Positions 47,193 to 61,540 of a stretch of DNA of 64,000 bases are shown here, piece by piece. Origin of the DNA: Rhynchonema sp. JSB1_4 (taxonomy: Eukaryota > Nematoda > Chromadorea > Monhysterida > Xyalidae); the NCBI GenBank assembly GCA_030248065.1, contig JASAMV010001839.1:1-64000 (forward strand). Reading direction: 5' to 3'. Each line of letters opens with the position of its first letter. Positions within the stretch are counted from its first letter, which is position 1. The translations under genes were made by a program, and so were the position numbers. A model generated the notes under the pieces. The model had not been told where the DNA came from, did no database searches, and was given only the letters and a program-made list of their open reading frames with translations.

Positions 47193-50100
47193 TCAATTAT
47201 TGTTGTTGTTGTGCGCCGATTCGTTGTCATGTTCACTTTTGATCACTTCGCGTGTGAACACAATTCGATTGGTGTCGGCCGCGTACAGGCAGCTGGAATG
47301 GGAGTGAACAAGCGAGAATGAGAATGAATTTCTAAATTCACACTTTGATGGTAGAGTGATTGAGGAGAGAACTGGGATGGACGTTCCATGTGAAAGTGGA
47401 AACATGTTTCTTGATCGAATGGGTGATTGTTGGAGTTTGCTAGAAACCGAAATGCGTTCAGTTAAGTTTACTGAACCAAGAGCACGCAGTAATGTTTTTT
47501 ATTGAACCTCATAAAATTTCTGATCAATTACACCTAGTTTTCGCCAGGTATAGGACATAGGAGTCCATCGACGTGACATTTGTATCCCCGCTTGTCAGTC
47601 GATTGTATTGGTTGATGAATTTTGGTGCATTGCGGAAACAAAATCAATGTAAACAACAGACGCACCGATAGGAGAGCGCAGCAAGCAGGGCACCGCAGAT
47701 GGGCCCGATCCAGTAGACATAATGATAATCCCACGTGACCGTGTCCGGCCTGAATATAGCATATGCGCACACGGCACCGAACGACTTTGCCGGGTTCATA
47801 GAAGCACGTGTACTGCTGTACGCTGCCATCGTGCCAACCAGTATTGCACCTGTGCAAGGATTAAATGAAACATCATATGGTTTGATCGCAAAGTGAGAGA
47901 GACTGTATGACAGAATTGCAGTGAAAAGAAACCCACAACAAATAAATGAAACAGACTGCTGACCGGATACAGTGACGGGACCCTCGATGGCGCACCGTCC
48001 GTCCGTGTCGACCATGGTCATGGCGTACGCAAGGCACAGAATGTACGTGATTAGCAGCTCGAGCGCTATTGCCTGCAATGAAGGAACGAGCCACTAGTAA
48101 CCGCAAAACAAGCCAGACACAATATGGAGAAGTATTTGGAAGATAAAAATGAGAATTGGAAACACGATCGCATGCTGGAACGCACTTGTAATCTGCTGGG
48201 CATCTGAGATTCCATATTAGTGAGTCTGGGGCTGATGTGACCGACGGGCACGAACGTCATGCCGCCAGAAATGTCCTCGTAGTCTTGGTACGAGACGGTC
48301 GCCTGTGTGGCGCGTGGAACATTGGTTTGCATAGTGGAACGGGCGTAAAAAAGTAAATTTGAAATGAACAAAAAATATAGAGCGATTTCATACTTGGTGA
48401 TCGGATCGCATTGGATGTGACTTGCCTTGGTCGCGCCACGCGTGACTCGTGCATTAAGGAAAATAAAAAATTTACCGGAGCCACTAATTTCCTTCAGCTT
48501 AAAAGTTATTCATTTAAGGTCGCGGCACATCTCTATGCTTGTCGAAGTTAGTGGCACCACTAAATTTCTAAATGTCCTCAATTCAATAGAGTCACGTGAC
48601 CAAGGCAGGATCGGTCCGATCATCTAGTTTGATGTCGCTCATAATAATTACCCGAACGAGCAGTGCGGCAATGAAGGCGCCAAAGAATTGACAAATGACG
48701 TAGAATATGACGAGCACCGAACGAATTCCGCCGCTGATCCAGGCGGCGATCGTGATGGCCGGATTGAAATGGCCACCGCTGAGAAATTGAACAAACAAAA
48801 TAACTTGTTGGCAAAACAGTTTGGGATGATGATGGCTTGGTGCGGAAAACGGATTATTGCAAGAAACAAACATAGCTCATTGCTTACTCATCTTGGTCAC
48901 GACAAATACAAATCAGCTTCCAATCATTGGGGCCCAAATACCAACCTTATATGGCCGAGCATAAGCATGGACACGAGAGTGCATGCGGCTCGCAGCAGAC
49001 CAATGCAGACGAGTTCAGATGGCCGCGGCGACAGTGGTCGGCCGAATGAGGCTGCAAAATGAAATCGTTGAACTGCTCACAATTGGTTTGTGGCCGAGCT
49101 CGGAACCACAAGGTCTTTCATCACTGTCGATGCTCCGGGTGATGGATGTCATGAAACGAACAAAACGAAAAAAAAAAAAAAAGAAAAAAAAAAGAAGGCA
49201 AAAAAAATACAGCTACTCATGTAATCTTACCACACTTTAGTGTTTCTATCGAGCAGTACATAAGGTATACAGCACTGGACTTACCAGTGACCAGCGTTTG
49301 TTTTCAAAATGGGCCAGTGGTCCATTGGTGGCTCATTTGCCAAAAATCTAGTGGCTCATTCTTACTTAAGTACTGGCTCCCCGAAATTCTTGTGGCTCAT
49401 TTGCCAAAATCTTGTCGCTCATTCAAAAATTATTAGTGGCCCAATGAGTCACCGTTTTAGTGACAAAAACACTGGGACTCACTGAAGTACACGTAGATGA
49501 TGGTGCCGAGAAATTCGGCGGCACACGGGCGAATGAAGCTGCGAAATATCGGGCTCGACGTCAGCTCGGCGTCCTCGTTCCGTCGCTGACGTTCACGACC
49601 CGACGAACGCAGCTTGACCGTATCGAGCATCTCGGCCAGTCCTCTTGCCGCTTGTTGTCTGCAGAAACAATGGCATGTCGGTCAAAAACAGATATACACG
49701 TGAAAAAATCTGGCTTGACCACCAAATTGTGAAGAGGCGCGCGCTAGACCTTGAGACGCACGGCGCGCCGAATCGATTGTTGCTGGCGATTGATGTGGTC
49801 GGCTGCACATGATGGTGTAATCGGGGCCCTGAGTCGGCCGGGGCATTCGACGACGGCGGACACGGGCTGCGATTGGGCGATTGTTTCTCGATTCGTTGTA
49901 TGCCATCGCCACCCAACGCCGGCCCGGCGAGCGCCGATGTGAATAGCACGGATTGGTGGAATGGGAATGGAGCAGAGCGGAAGGCAGTCTCGCGTTGCGA
50001 CATGTCAGCGGCAGCTGAGAATGGGGCACGGCGCATGACAACGACGACGGACGCGCGCTAATGCACTATCTGTCAACTTGACAGCGCCAATTGCGTTACG

Positions 50101-53100
50101 CGTTCTTGTTTTTTTGCGCAAGTAGTTCGGCAGCAGGTCGCTGGCACTCTTCTCCCCTCTCGCAACCGCCGACGATGAATAATGTAATGCTTGTGGATGC
50201 CAGTACTTCAGTCCGCAAATCGCAATCTGTTTGCCTCCTTGATCCGATTGCAATGCGCGCCGCGGGGGCTGCTGTTGACCTGCTGTAATTACGACCGGTC
50301 GCGCTGTCAGCACACGCCCTGGGACGGCACTTGCTTCATTAATGCTTCATGTCGGTGTGTCTTTTGTGTTGGCTCTGGCATCAGAAACGGTCTATTTTCT
50401 ATGTATCGCATTCACGTTGCTGAAATAAAATAACAACGCCGTCCTATGGTAGGTTGGAATAATGTCGGGCGTGCAGCGAACAAAGTGCAAACTTGTTAGT
50501 GCTCCGTGTTTTTTGCATGGACTTATGGTCACACTACATATATCGCTGTGTCAAATACGGTCGAGGCAAGGCACAGCAATGCTGCCACGTATGGAAGTCA
50601 AAGTTATTTGAGCTGTCTCTAGCGACCCCAGGATCATCTCAAATTCTCCGTTGCGGCTCGTTAGAGGACAGGACCCTGCGCGCTGGCTCATCTCACACTG
50701 ATACTTGACTGGCAGATGCAGTCCTTTTTGATATTTTCGCTTGTCTCTTTGAAAAGGCTATCTGCATTAAGCACTAATCCGGAAGGTGTTCGCATGTTAC
50801 ATGTCTAAAGTGCTATCAAGTTTCTGCAATGTTTGCCGCGTGAAAAAAAAGCGCGGGGTTTAATGATTCAAGTTGGGACTTGCCGTCATTACATTGAATT
50901 TGACTGCGCACCCAGCGGCAGCTGACTGGCTCTAGAGACTGAAACCAGAGAAAATGACCAAAAATATACTAGCCTGTGCCACCTTATAGTACACCCTTAT
51001 AGAATCATGTTTTGATCAAAATAAACATTCTGACAAGTCGGACTGGCTTTGGGCATTTTTGCTGCGATGCTGTACCTATACCTGCAGTATGTACCAGGTC
51101 AGAAGACGTCCGCTCAGATCCATGTGTACTGTACTGTATGTATGTATGTTTATAGCGAGTTAACTTAAATTTCCGCTGACTTAGTGTAAGTTGAAAGTGA
51201 CTGGACGCGATTTGGAGCGTTTCACTGCATAGACACGCCATGCACATCACGCGCATGCCTACCAGTAAAGGTGACACAACAACCGCAGGCAGGAGACTTG
51301 TTCGTCAGAATTTGCGCTTGTGCATATACATACGTACAGTATGTATAGGTGTACCTATGATGGGTGAGCTTGAGAAAAGATTTGCGACTGTCGTTCGAGC
51401 GTGCACGGGGAGCCAACCGAAAGGAGCTAAGTGCGATGGATGAGGATTGTGTTTGTACATATCGCGCCGACCAAGCGACCCCGCATGTATACATACACGT
51501 ACAGTATATATAAATACTGGCAGGCAGGACGACGTTACTAATGTACATATACTGTACACACGAACGCACAAACGGCAGCTTGGCACTTTGGCGGGCACTG
51601 TATGCTTATCCTCACTTGCTTGCATTTGGGGCTGCTGATGCTGGGAGTTCACAATTGGTTTGTTGGTCTACGTACAGTATATGTACATACGGCTGGACTA
51701 TAGTGAAAATCAGACAACAACGCAAACATGATAAACCGAAGCAAATCGGCGCGACGCACCGGACGAACCGCTAGGATTGCGCTATTATCATTGGCACTCA
51801 TACACGAGCTGTGAGTTGCTGTGTTCCAACCAGGGACTGATTGCCTATGCGGCACCCATTTTGCAACGCACTGATGTTGTCACTTTTTTATTTAGCAGCT
51901 CGCTGGTGGTTCTGCTCTTCGCAGTGCCTGGTGCAGCAGCCAATTAGTCAATTGTTGTCTTCTGCCGCACTGCACACGCTGTCAACTACGTATGTAGCTA
52001 CATATACCAAGCGGAATCTTGGTGTGCCTCCGCGCGGCAACACAATCTATGAGTACATTGTTGTGTGTTGGATGGTGGCGTATTAGAGTTCCATGAAAAA
52101 GCCTTAAACTCAATGACGAACCAGTTGGTTCGGATAATTCTTATGTGCTTGGAAACTGACGGAAACGCTGACAACTTTTTCATCGTGCCCCGCCGACCGA
52201 ATTCAGTTGAACCCGACCTCTGGAGTGCGCACATATATACATCGAAACTGCAAGGGAGTATTCGTTTGTTTTTACCCAGTCAGCGATTCATGAACTCGAT
52301 CATACCGGGTGGTTTTGTGGCTGCTTTATTAGTTTTGTGCCAAACTTTTGCTCGTCATTTGACGCCTGGGTACTCCCGGGTGGCATAGTATCTGCCAGTA
52401 AAGACCTCGTTTCTTGTGTGCGCTCGTCCCATCATAACGGAATGAACGACGGAACACAGTTCGGAACTTCGTTAACGCTGGTTTGTTTCGTCGCGAACAT
52501 TCATCCATCATCTGTGTGCGAATCAATTGCACAAACGCGTTGCACTCATGTGCCGAGAAAGCGCTTGTCGCTCAGCAAAAAATATTTGTCAAAGAAAATC
52601 CTTAAGAAAAGCCGAAAAACAGAGCAATAGCGATGACTTACTGTCGATAGAAGTGCTGGTAGTAGCTGTATTGACTGTTCGAATCGAACGCGCCACCTGG
52701 CGGTCCGATGGCGTCGCCTTGTCCACCACCAGGTCCTCTCAGCGGTTGACCGAACGCGACGAACGGCGTTTCGTCCACGTCAATGTCCTGCTGATTGATG
52801 GCGTGCGCCTCGCTCGGATGCCCGCCTGGTTGTCGACTGTTGAAGTCGACTCGTTCGCTGATCGTCTGGCGTGACTTTGTGTGCGTCACACCGCTGCCAC
52901 TGCCCGATCGACCCGCGCCTGATAGGGGAGTGTCGACGCCGAGGTCAGCGTCTGGAACAGTTGAAGAAAATGTTGAAGGACTTTAGTGAAACCGCTTGAC
53001 GGACGCCCATAAGCCTACATATTGGTTGCACAATGACTAATGGAGAATTTATCCAAAATTCAAACGATGTACCCTGATTCAGGCTCAGCCACGCTCAACA

Positions 53101-56100
53101 GCTCTTCACCCACTATACTCCTTTTACCTCCTCAAAACCTTTCAATCTTAAATATTAAAAAAAAATAACACCAGACCACACAAAACCAGCAGCTGACAGC
53201 CACGTGGTTGTTCCTTACTGGTTGTTTTCAGGTGAAAATGTTTCGTAAGAAATACAATAAATTAAGTGTAAAACGGTGCCACAGCGCGCCATTCCCTCAA
53301 CCCGCCACATTTCTTTTACTTCTACAAAAATCCACTAATATTCATTCACCGACCAACAAAAACAACCACACCCACCCCCCCCCTTTCTCGGCCTTTACAA
53401 CACAAACAAACACATACATATTTGCAGAAATTTTAGACAACCCTACACGTACTAGAAAACTAAGTACTTGCATTTCTCTTCTTTTTCCTCTCCTTCCCCT
53501 CCCCAACCCCCCACCCACTCTCGCTGTTTGCCTACATATTAATACATGTTGGTGTTCTATTAATAAACCGACCGAACATTGCTGCAAACTCGGGTGGCTG
53601 CGTTTTGTGCCAGAAAATAATAAAACTACAAGATCGGCAACTTTGGCACTATAGTGTGGACATGGAGCCTCAAGTGACACTTCCAGCCATCAAACGATCA
53701 TGGCGGCTATTACAGAAAATGAGCCAGCTGGGGTTATTACGAAATGGGAACAGGGTCATTACGAAATGGGAACACTGTTTAGTACCGTTCGACGGAACGC
53801 TGTTTGGTTTCATAACCAATTGCGTCTGACTGTTGCGTCTCATACGTCGTGGCGGTCGCGGCGATGCGGCACGTCTCATCGACCGCAACCCCAACGACGT
53901 GTCGCTGCCGGTAGTCGCGTTCGCCGCCAATTGTTCATAGCCGCTGTTGGTCGTCTGACATTGCGCCAGCTCGCGATGTGCATAATCGCGCGTGTGGTCG
54001 AACAAAGCGACATGATTTGCGAGTATGGATGACTTCTTGTCCAGTTGCTTTTTGTCGCCAACGGCTGCGTCAGCTGATGGCGCTTGTACGGCTGGTTCAG
54101 CGACTAATGGTCCGTTGATATTGAGACTGCCGGTCGTAGTTTTTCGCGGCGGCGGCGGTAGTGCGTCAAAGGACTGTTTGTTGCTGGTTTGCGTCGAGAA
54201 CCACGAATGTCTGCGCAGAGCCTCCGGTACCGGCACCGATATTGTAAATCGATTGTTGCTGTCCTGTCGGGGCACCAGCAATGACACGACTTGCTCTCGG
54301 TTGCTGTCGGTACTGTTATGCCGCTGATCACCGTTGGGAATTGTAGCGTACGTGTGCTGCTTGAGTGAAGTGGCGTGGTGGTTCAGATTGTGCACTGTTT
54401 TGTCACTGTCCTCACACGCACTTGACTCGTTGCGCTGCTGCTGCTGCTCTGTTTCAATCTGAGCTGACGTCGGTGGCGGCATCAAAAGTTGCATGTGCTC
54501 GCCGGCGTCGCTGAGCTGACTGCTGTTCCGGCTGTCTGGCTGGATTAGCATTATCGAGCATTCAAAATCTTATTGTCGTCGGTGGAGTTGGCCTACTGAT
54601 CGTGTTGACAACAACACGGCGTAAAACAGTGGATGTCAGCACATGCGCATGTGCCATTTGACGCGCGCGTGTGCTGATTTGAACCAACTTGTCTCTTGTT
54701 CGTACTGGTTCGTACTGGGTGGTTAGGTAAATGAAATAGGTCAAGTGCGATCAGGGCACGCCCCCTATAATGGCAGCTTTAGTATAAAATTGTGTTTTGT
54801 TCAAAGGCATTTTATGCATCCACTGGGACAACACAAACGATTCATTCAATGAGCTTAACCAGTGTGTGCTGACAGAAACAGTTCCGCGACTAAATACATT
54901 TCGCGGTATGATTTATACATTATGCTTTTATAATTCCACAAAATGTTCGAAAACTAGATTGGACATTTCGTTTTGAGCTGTTGTTGCACATTACAGGAAA
55001 AAAGCTGAGCCTTAACCGCGTGATTCAAATGTATCCTGTGCTTCATAACGAGTGAATCCGAATCGTAGCATGCGCCCACTGAATTACTCAACTAACAGGG
55101 AAGCACACATTTACACGTTGTCTCAAAAATCGGAACAACGCAGGATGCAAGTGATTTTTGTTATCTGCGAAAAACACACGCACCATTTGCGCCAGAGAGC
55201 CCAGAAGGAAGGTGCACGGGCGAAAGTTTTTCACAACGCCGCATAACGACGTCATCTTGCGTCCGGTTCGGAATCACGCATGGCAAATTGTTCTGGCACA
55301 CTGATACTGAGTGTTGCAAAGCAACTAAACGCTGGAAAAGAGTCGCTTTTTACTCGGTTTGGCCTAGCTGGCTTATGCTTGGTTTGACTGATGAACGTAC
55401 ACAGCGTAACGGTAGCATCACATTTTGATTGTCCTCCAAATATCGCATGCGATGCTGAAATCTGTCTTATTTTGCCGCGGCGAGCCATATGTCGCGTGAA
55501 CATATCTCAAAACCGCACAGAAACTGTCCATAATTACATACGAACCGCGTGCGACTGCACATGAGCCCAAATCATATATTTTCTTCACAACTTAACCAAC
55601 AGGAGCACAAAATATGTTTCCTGAGAAGCACTCGTTGAGGTGTTGTGCATGACTGAGTAGGGTTGGGTTGCTGCTGACAATGGAACCACATCGGCCCTTT
55701 AGAGCACATTGGGGCACAGTTGGGGGTAATTTTGGTGCACCCGGTGGACACGCAATGTCAGCTTGGTTACAATTGGGGTTTTAAAAAAACATCTGGCTAA
55801 AATGCAAACCAAAAGTTTTGAGTGAATTTCATAAGTGTCAAGCTGTTTACTTCTTAGCTGAGTGTACACTGCCGGACGGGCGATTGAGCAAAGCCAGTCT
55901 GAGCAAGCTCCCTTCGAGCAAGAAAAAAGCAGGATCCGAGGTATCACAGGCTAAAAACGATTGGGCCTAAACATTTGGAGTTTTGCCGATTTGGCTCTGC
56001 TTTTTTCTTGCTCAAAGTTGTCTTCTCAAACTGGAGTTGCTGAATTGTCCGACCACCTGTAAAGTACATACATATATTATGGCGTGGGCGTGTTTGTGCA

Positions 56101-57441
56101 AGGGGCTAGATGTCCGTTTCAGTGCATTTGACAAACTTGCGCAGCCACTTGCTGATCTAACAATAATAACGGGTTGCTTGCATTAATGTTCGGTCGGGAT
56201 GTTTATCCTAAGAAATGATCACGGTACGATTTGGAAGCTGTATTCTCTCCCTTCCCTGACGTGACTTATGTAACTTTGTAGCTGCGAAAATAACAATCTG
56301 GTGCTTATCTCATTCCATACCTGCAGCGTTTTTTACCTGACCTGTCCCGCGATCAAGCAAGATAAGAAAACACTGCAGCAAAACTACGAAAGTGAAAATA
56401 TAGAAATAAAAAAGGTCGAACCGCACCTGGTATTGCTTCGTGGTCGTCGTCTACGACAAACGGTTGGTCGTCGCCTTGTCCGCCGATGACGGTGATGGGA
56501 GAGGATCGATTGCTCGGAATGTGTTCAGTGGGATTGTCGTCGCTCAGATTGCCCGTCTCACCCTCCTCGAACAACGACGGATGCTGTTTGGACGGGCTGT
56601 ATCCTGCGGACCTGTTGCTGGATGAGCCAGCATGATTGTTGTTGCCATGGTAACCGGCTCGTGGCCTCTGTCCTCCTGCACCGGTCGCACCTGGCATGCT
56701 TGCAGTGCTGTCACTCGGTTTGTGGTTGGTCAGCATTGATGTGGTGGCTAGCATGCCAGACATGGCCGCCGCGACCGACGCCGGTGCACCGGAACCGGAC
56801 CGCGCGGCGCTGTTGGCGGCGGCGAGTTCGGACAGCAATTGTGACCGGGTGCCTTGACGTTGGAACCTGGGTATGGTACGTGCTTGGATTGGTGAACGTT
56901 CGTTGGACAAAGTCGCTGATGTTGTGGACGCCTTAGTGAGCACGGTATTAAAGCCAGTCGGACTGGTGCTGGCTGAATGGGATTGGGCTGGTTGCTGCTG
57001 TTGGGACAAATAAGTTTGATTTGTGGCGGACGCCGACGTCGCCGCAAGTGCACTGCCGGGCGAATAATAGCGTAATGTCGGCAAATGACTGCTGCCGTAC
57101 GTTACATTGCCGCTGCTCGGCGAGTGCACCAGACTGATGGAGCGTTGCGGTGCCGATGCTTTATTACCACCACCTGGTGCCGTCACGGACACAGTTTGCT
57201 GCTGTTGGTGCACATGCGCGGTGCCGCTTTTGCGCTCCACCGCTCGCTGCTGCTGCTGCTGCTGCTGCTGTGCTATGACGAATGCGCCATAACCAGTCAC
57301 TGTGCTGGTTGAATAGCTTTTGGCACCTACTGCATTAGTGTTATTGCTATGGCCGCTGGATGAATCGGTGCCACCGTCGCCACTGTTCTGCCTGTTGCGT
57401 GTGCGGCCAACTATGTGATTTTCGACGTATCTTTTCAACAT
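47193..57441 (-). CDS. Aquaporin with long low-complexity N-terminus
   Basis: Membrane channel of the MIP family. Exons in transcript order: 57441-56427, 54568-53846, 52951-52642, 49658-49483, 49051-48946, 48778-48652, 48302-48186, 48072-47965 (approximate), 47849-47666 and 47292-47193. Phases agree at the joins I could check. Aquaporin blocks: AAEFLGTIIYVYF (helix 1), LRAACTLVSMLMLGHIS, first NPA as SGGHFNPAITIA, AIALELLITYIL, second NPA as SMNPAKSFG, and VYWIGPICGALLAAL (helix 6). The tail ends in poly-Asn. The first three exons encode about 680 residues rich in Ser, Gln, Asn, Thr and Pro, with poly-Gln, attached through phase-matched splices. The weakest link is 56427 to 54568 (unusual acceptor AATAAG). 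Translation could instead start at 54551. Pore residues are unusual: Lys replaces the arginine after the second NPA. The aquaporin core is firm; the full model is less so. Confidence 0.75.
49270..49482. repeat. Degenerate tandem repeat in aquaporin intron
   Basis: GTGGCTCATTTGCCAAAA and GTGGCTCATTC recur four times, with CCAGTGACCAG and a partial complement near the edges. It resembles the subterminal repeats of the hAT-like families but has no clean ends. Confidence 0.45.
49659..52641. other. Long intron of the aquaporin gene
   Basis: Three kilobases between phase-matched exons. The minus-strand frame near 49.7-50.04 kb (MAYNESRNNRPIAARVR...) looks somewhat coding, but no donor in it has the phase needed to join the next aquaporin exon. 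It could be a 5' exon of an alternative transcript. Nothing else recognised. Confidence 0.4.
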
Positions 57442-60400
57442 TCGGTGCTCTTATTGGTGTCGTTGGATAAAAAGAACTGCTGCTGCGCTCGCCGTGTCGT
57501 GCTGTGAGAACAGACCACATATGTACATGGACGTGCGCTGCTTAATCGTATTGCGCGCACTGCTTGGCACCGCGCTCAATGACCAACCAACGCACACATT
57601 GGCAACTGGTATATATTATTATGCGTTGACACACAAAGCCGTGCACGTAGGCGTGCTGGATTCAGTTCCGGTTTTGCTACATGAGATGGCCGAGATCAAA
57701 AATGAGTTATCCGGCAGACGCCGTGAGAGATTGTCCATTCAAGTCGTCGCTCGCTCCCGCGTCGGCGTCATTGTGTGCGTTCGGCACTTGGCTTGCGAAA
57801 GGAACATTTGCGGCTAACGAACGTTCTCAGGGGTGTCCACAGCGGTCGTTGCTTGATGCTTAATTCTATTCGTGTTTTTCTCTCAGCTCCGGCACGTTGC
57901 TGCTTGCTGTAAGCGGATTTGAATGTCGCTGTAAGAATACGGCGGTAATTCGGAAGAGGAATTCTAAAGAAAAAGTCACACGGTGAGGCACATGCACAGA
58001 TGCACGGGACCACAACATACTACATGGGGACTGAAATGGACTCGGGTAGACCAGCAATAATAACACACCTATGCAGCACACATGGGGCGGGGTGAATTCA
58101 CAAATATTGCATGCATTAGTCAAACACACACTCACGCACTCGTTGCGGGCACCAACAAAGCCGACAGCAATGACTGATAACTCATTATGATTGGTATTGG
58201 CGCTCGGTTGTATTACGGTACATGACATGGCAGTGCATGATGCGCTTGTATGTGGGTGCATAGAGTGGGTGGGTTTGGTCGGGCCATCAAAAGTATAACA
58301 TCCGAAATGTGCCTTTATTAACTTCAATGCTATTGTCCTGTAAAAGTGCACATCAATATTGACTGAACATTGTTGGTATCTGCTATGACACAGACTTTAC
58401 TTAGAGTGACGCCAATTAGCAAGTTATGATGGTGCTTTGTGTCCCGACAAGTGTGACCATCAATGAATGGACTGGTGTGCTCTTCGGACCTGATCGAATA
58501 CTATTTCACTAACTATACTATTGCTGTCGGCTTTGCGGCAAATGAACTCAAGTAGGGTAGCAAGCACGAAGTTCGTATAAAACAACGAAAAGTGCGCGCG
58601 ACACACAGCAACTGAGAGGTCAGGCAGGAAACGACAAATTGGCCGGTCAGCTCATTGTGGTTGACAGAGTTCCTTCCCAAACTCTTCGATTTGACGCTAA
58701 ACGCTTCCTCTCTGCCGCGACGATGCGCATAATTGGCCAGCACTGCGATTAATGCCTGCGTATTATATGTGTCAACGAAAAGTTGCGATGCTCTGCTCTC
58801 TGTTGCTAGATAATTGTTGTCTTCCGCAGTTTGAGAGCACATTACCCACTGAAAACATGGAATTGAAGAACATGCATGCGCGTAACTGACACGTGCACGA
58901 GCAGAAGAACAAAACACCAGTTTTAAGCGGGGCGGGGACCACAGGTATGTATGCACGTTCCCAGGTGGTCCGCCATAAAACCAATCCGAAAGTCGCGACG
59001 GCAAAATATGCGATGATTTTGGTTCAGTAGAGCAGCAACAGCAGCAGCGCAGCGGTGGCGCGCAGTTCGGTTACTTGCGGTTATGTAACTTTCCTCGATC
59101 ATAATTGACAAAACACGACACGACGTTTTTATCCGTGACGTCACCAGGCGGCACCGGTGATAAAGCGATCAGTATTGAACACGGTTCGGTATGGCAGCAA
59201 AAGGTACACCTACATACTATGTAGATTACACCAGCCTATCACAATGTTGCTTACCCAGCTTACCTACGCGGACTGGATTGTGGGCTAAACATGGTTGGAA
59301 TTTCCTCCAGGGAACACATTGATCTGCAGGTGCAATAAACTGGCCGGATGTTCGCTTTCTCTGTTTCACACGACACAGATCGCGTACGGGTGCTTCGATG
59401 TTTTTCGGTCGAAAAAAGTCTGCCACGCAAATAAATTCCAAGGCCAGCTTCAACTCACCGTGCATAACACTATGATTGCATGACCGCTGTTGGCTGATTC
59501 AGGACCATACTGTCTGTCCACACGTGTATATGTAGGCACCGAATGCTTACGCGGGAATTCGCTTGACCGAGCACTCACATATATAAATAAACTCTGGTAA
59601 TGGCAGTTTTTCTTGGATTGTGCAGCTGACTTGTACCTGAGATAAGGATAAATGAGCGGTGGAAAATCAATGAGTTCAAAAGAGCGGTCATTCAAAACAG
59701 CTTCCTATCGTCGATCTGGAAACTTGTTAGTGTTCAATCAGCTTAGTCAAGGTCAAGACTTAGCAGCGATTTATTCTTGATCTGTACGACAGGCACCGAC
59801 TGTCTATCGAACATCTGGTTTCCGCTGCTGTTCTGTTCTCAAGATGCATAACTACTACATGTACGTAGGTTAGGTACTCTAACTTATGTGCCCGAGCCCG
59901 TGCGACCGCACAAAGCAACTTGGGCTGTCAGCAACAGGGTAGCAAAGTTAAAGTAGCGCTGAATGAACCTTAGACCATTAGGCCCGTTTCTCCAAACAAC
60001 AAAACTCTGACACGGGGCCGGTTAGAAAGCATTTAAAACGTTCGCCCCCTAAAGAGTGTGAGTGACCATTATGGAAATTGGATTGGCGGTTTGGTAAACT
60101 TGTTTTCCAATGCAGCAGGGTGCCGCCGGTCTAGTGCACCGATCAGCTACTTATATTTATCTGCATATGCATACGTCGGTATGCACGACTTTAGTTTTTT
60201 TGATGGAGCGCCGCGTCCGGCCTCAGACTGTCGCTATCCAATCCGAGCTTCCGTCGGCAGTTTGAAATGCAAAAGTTGTTAGCTTATCTATATGCGCGTG
60301 CCTGTCTGCCGGATTGAGACGACGTATGTGATTACCAGCGGTCGTCACGTTATACTGCTTCCTATCCGCTTAGTTTATCTCGCCGATGACAGATATGTCA

Positions 60401-61540
60401 TACACATATAACATACGTATGTATGTATGTATATCACACGGATACCTATGCTCAAGATCTGCCCAAATCACCGAAGCATAACTTAGGCTTGCTCTCCAGA
60501 ACTACTGGTGGTAGTTAAACTCGGGGAAACTGAATAAATAAAGCTGGACGACCAAATATGGTCCGTATACGTCGCTTGACAGTAACTAACAAACGGCAAT
60601 CAATTTGTTCATTATGCAAAGAGAACGGCGCAAGCTCATATTGAATGCGTATTGCTCTCGTGCGCACTCTTTACTTAACTAAGCATGAACACGAGTCTAA
60701 GTGGACGCCATTCGTTTGACTATGGACCGGCACTAGGTACTCTCACTTTTCAGTTTCGACTCTATTGGCTCGACGACTAGTGTCTCACGCTCGTTGAAAG
60801 GAAATGGCGCTAAGTGGTCATAGTCGTCTAGCCTCGAAAGCTCCGGGCGCGGCCAAAGCAGCACCTATCTTATTCCAACGACAATCCAACGTGTACATGT
60901 ATACATACTCATTCTCGCCTGCGGCTCATATACGTATACCAACCGGATATATGCCTGGCAATAAGTACAGAAAAGATGGTCTGCCGCACTGGACTCTACA
61001 TTTGGTTGGCTTGTGTTGATTCAATAACAAAATGTGCGCCTGCCCGCACTATGACATAACGTATGGATTACATTGTCAAGCGGCCGTGGCACAGTTAATC
61101 TAGCCGGTCATCGTCGTCCGTCGAATGCTCGGTTATTATTAGCAAAAGAAACTTCCACCCAGTCGTCCACCCACCCACCCCATGCATGTTTTGAGATATG
61201 GAGGCTCAGAGTACTGGTTCACAGTCGCACTTCGCGATGGACAGTATATTTTTTGCGTGCTATACTGTACTTGTAGCATGATCATGCGCAAAACATGGAC
61301 CAACTTGAACCGGATCCAGAAAGTTGAATGCATTCCGGTCTTGTAGTTCTTCGCGGTTTCAGTTGCTTGAGCATATATGTGGTTTGTCCCGGATCATCAG
61401 CTTGATTATGATACACAATAGCCCAAAGCCATTCAGCCAGTCCAGTCCGATTGTGAAAACTATCGTTTACGAATATATGGCCGTAAATAAACGCATACAA
61501 TATGTAGCGATGTCGTATAGTACGCCAAACGTAAACGTAC
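57442..61540. other. Region without recognised gene
   Basis: No protein family, transposon end or RNA gene recognised. Minus-strand frames at 58513-59004 and 57866-58351 lack conserved motifs. It may contain the aquaporin promoter or missing exons. Confidence 0.4.

Noticed and set aside
53208..53654. 148-residue plus-strand open frame between aquaporin exons
   Set aside because: Low-complexity C- and T-rich intron sequence; no conserved content.
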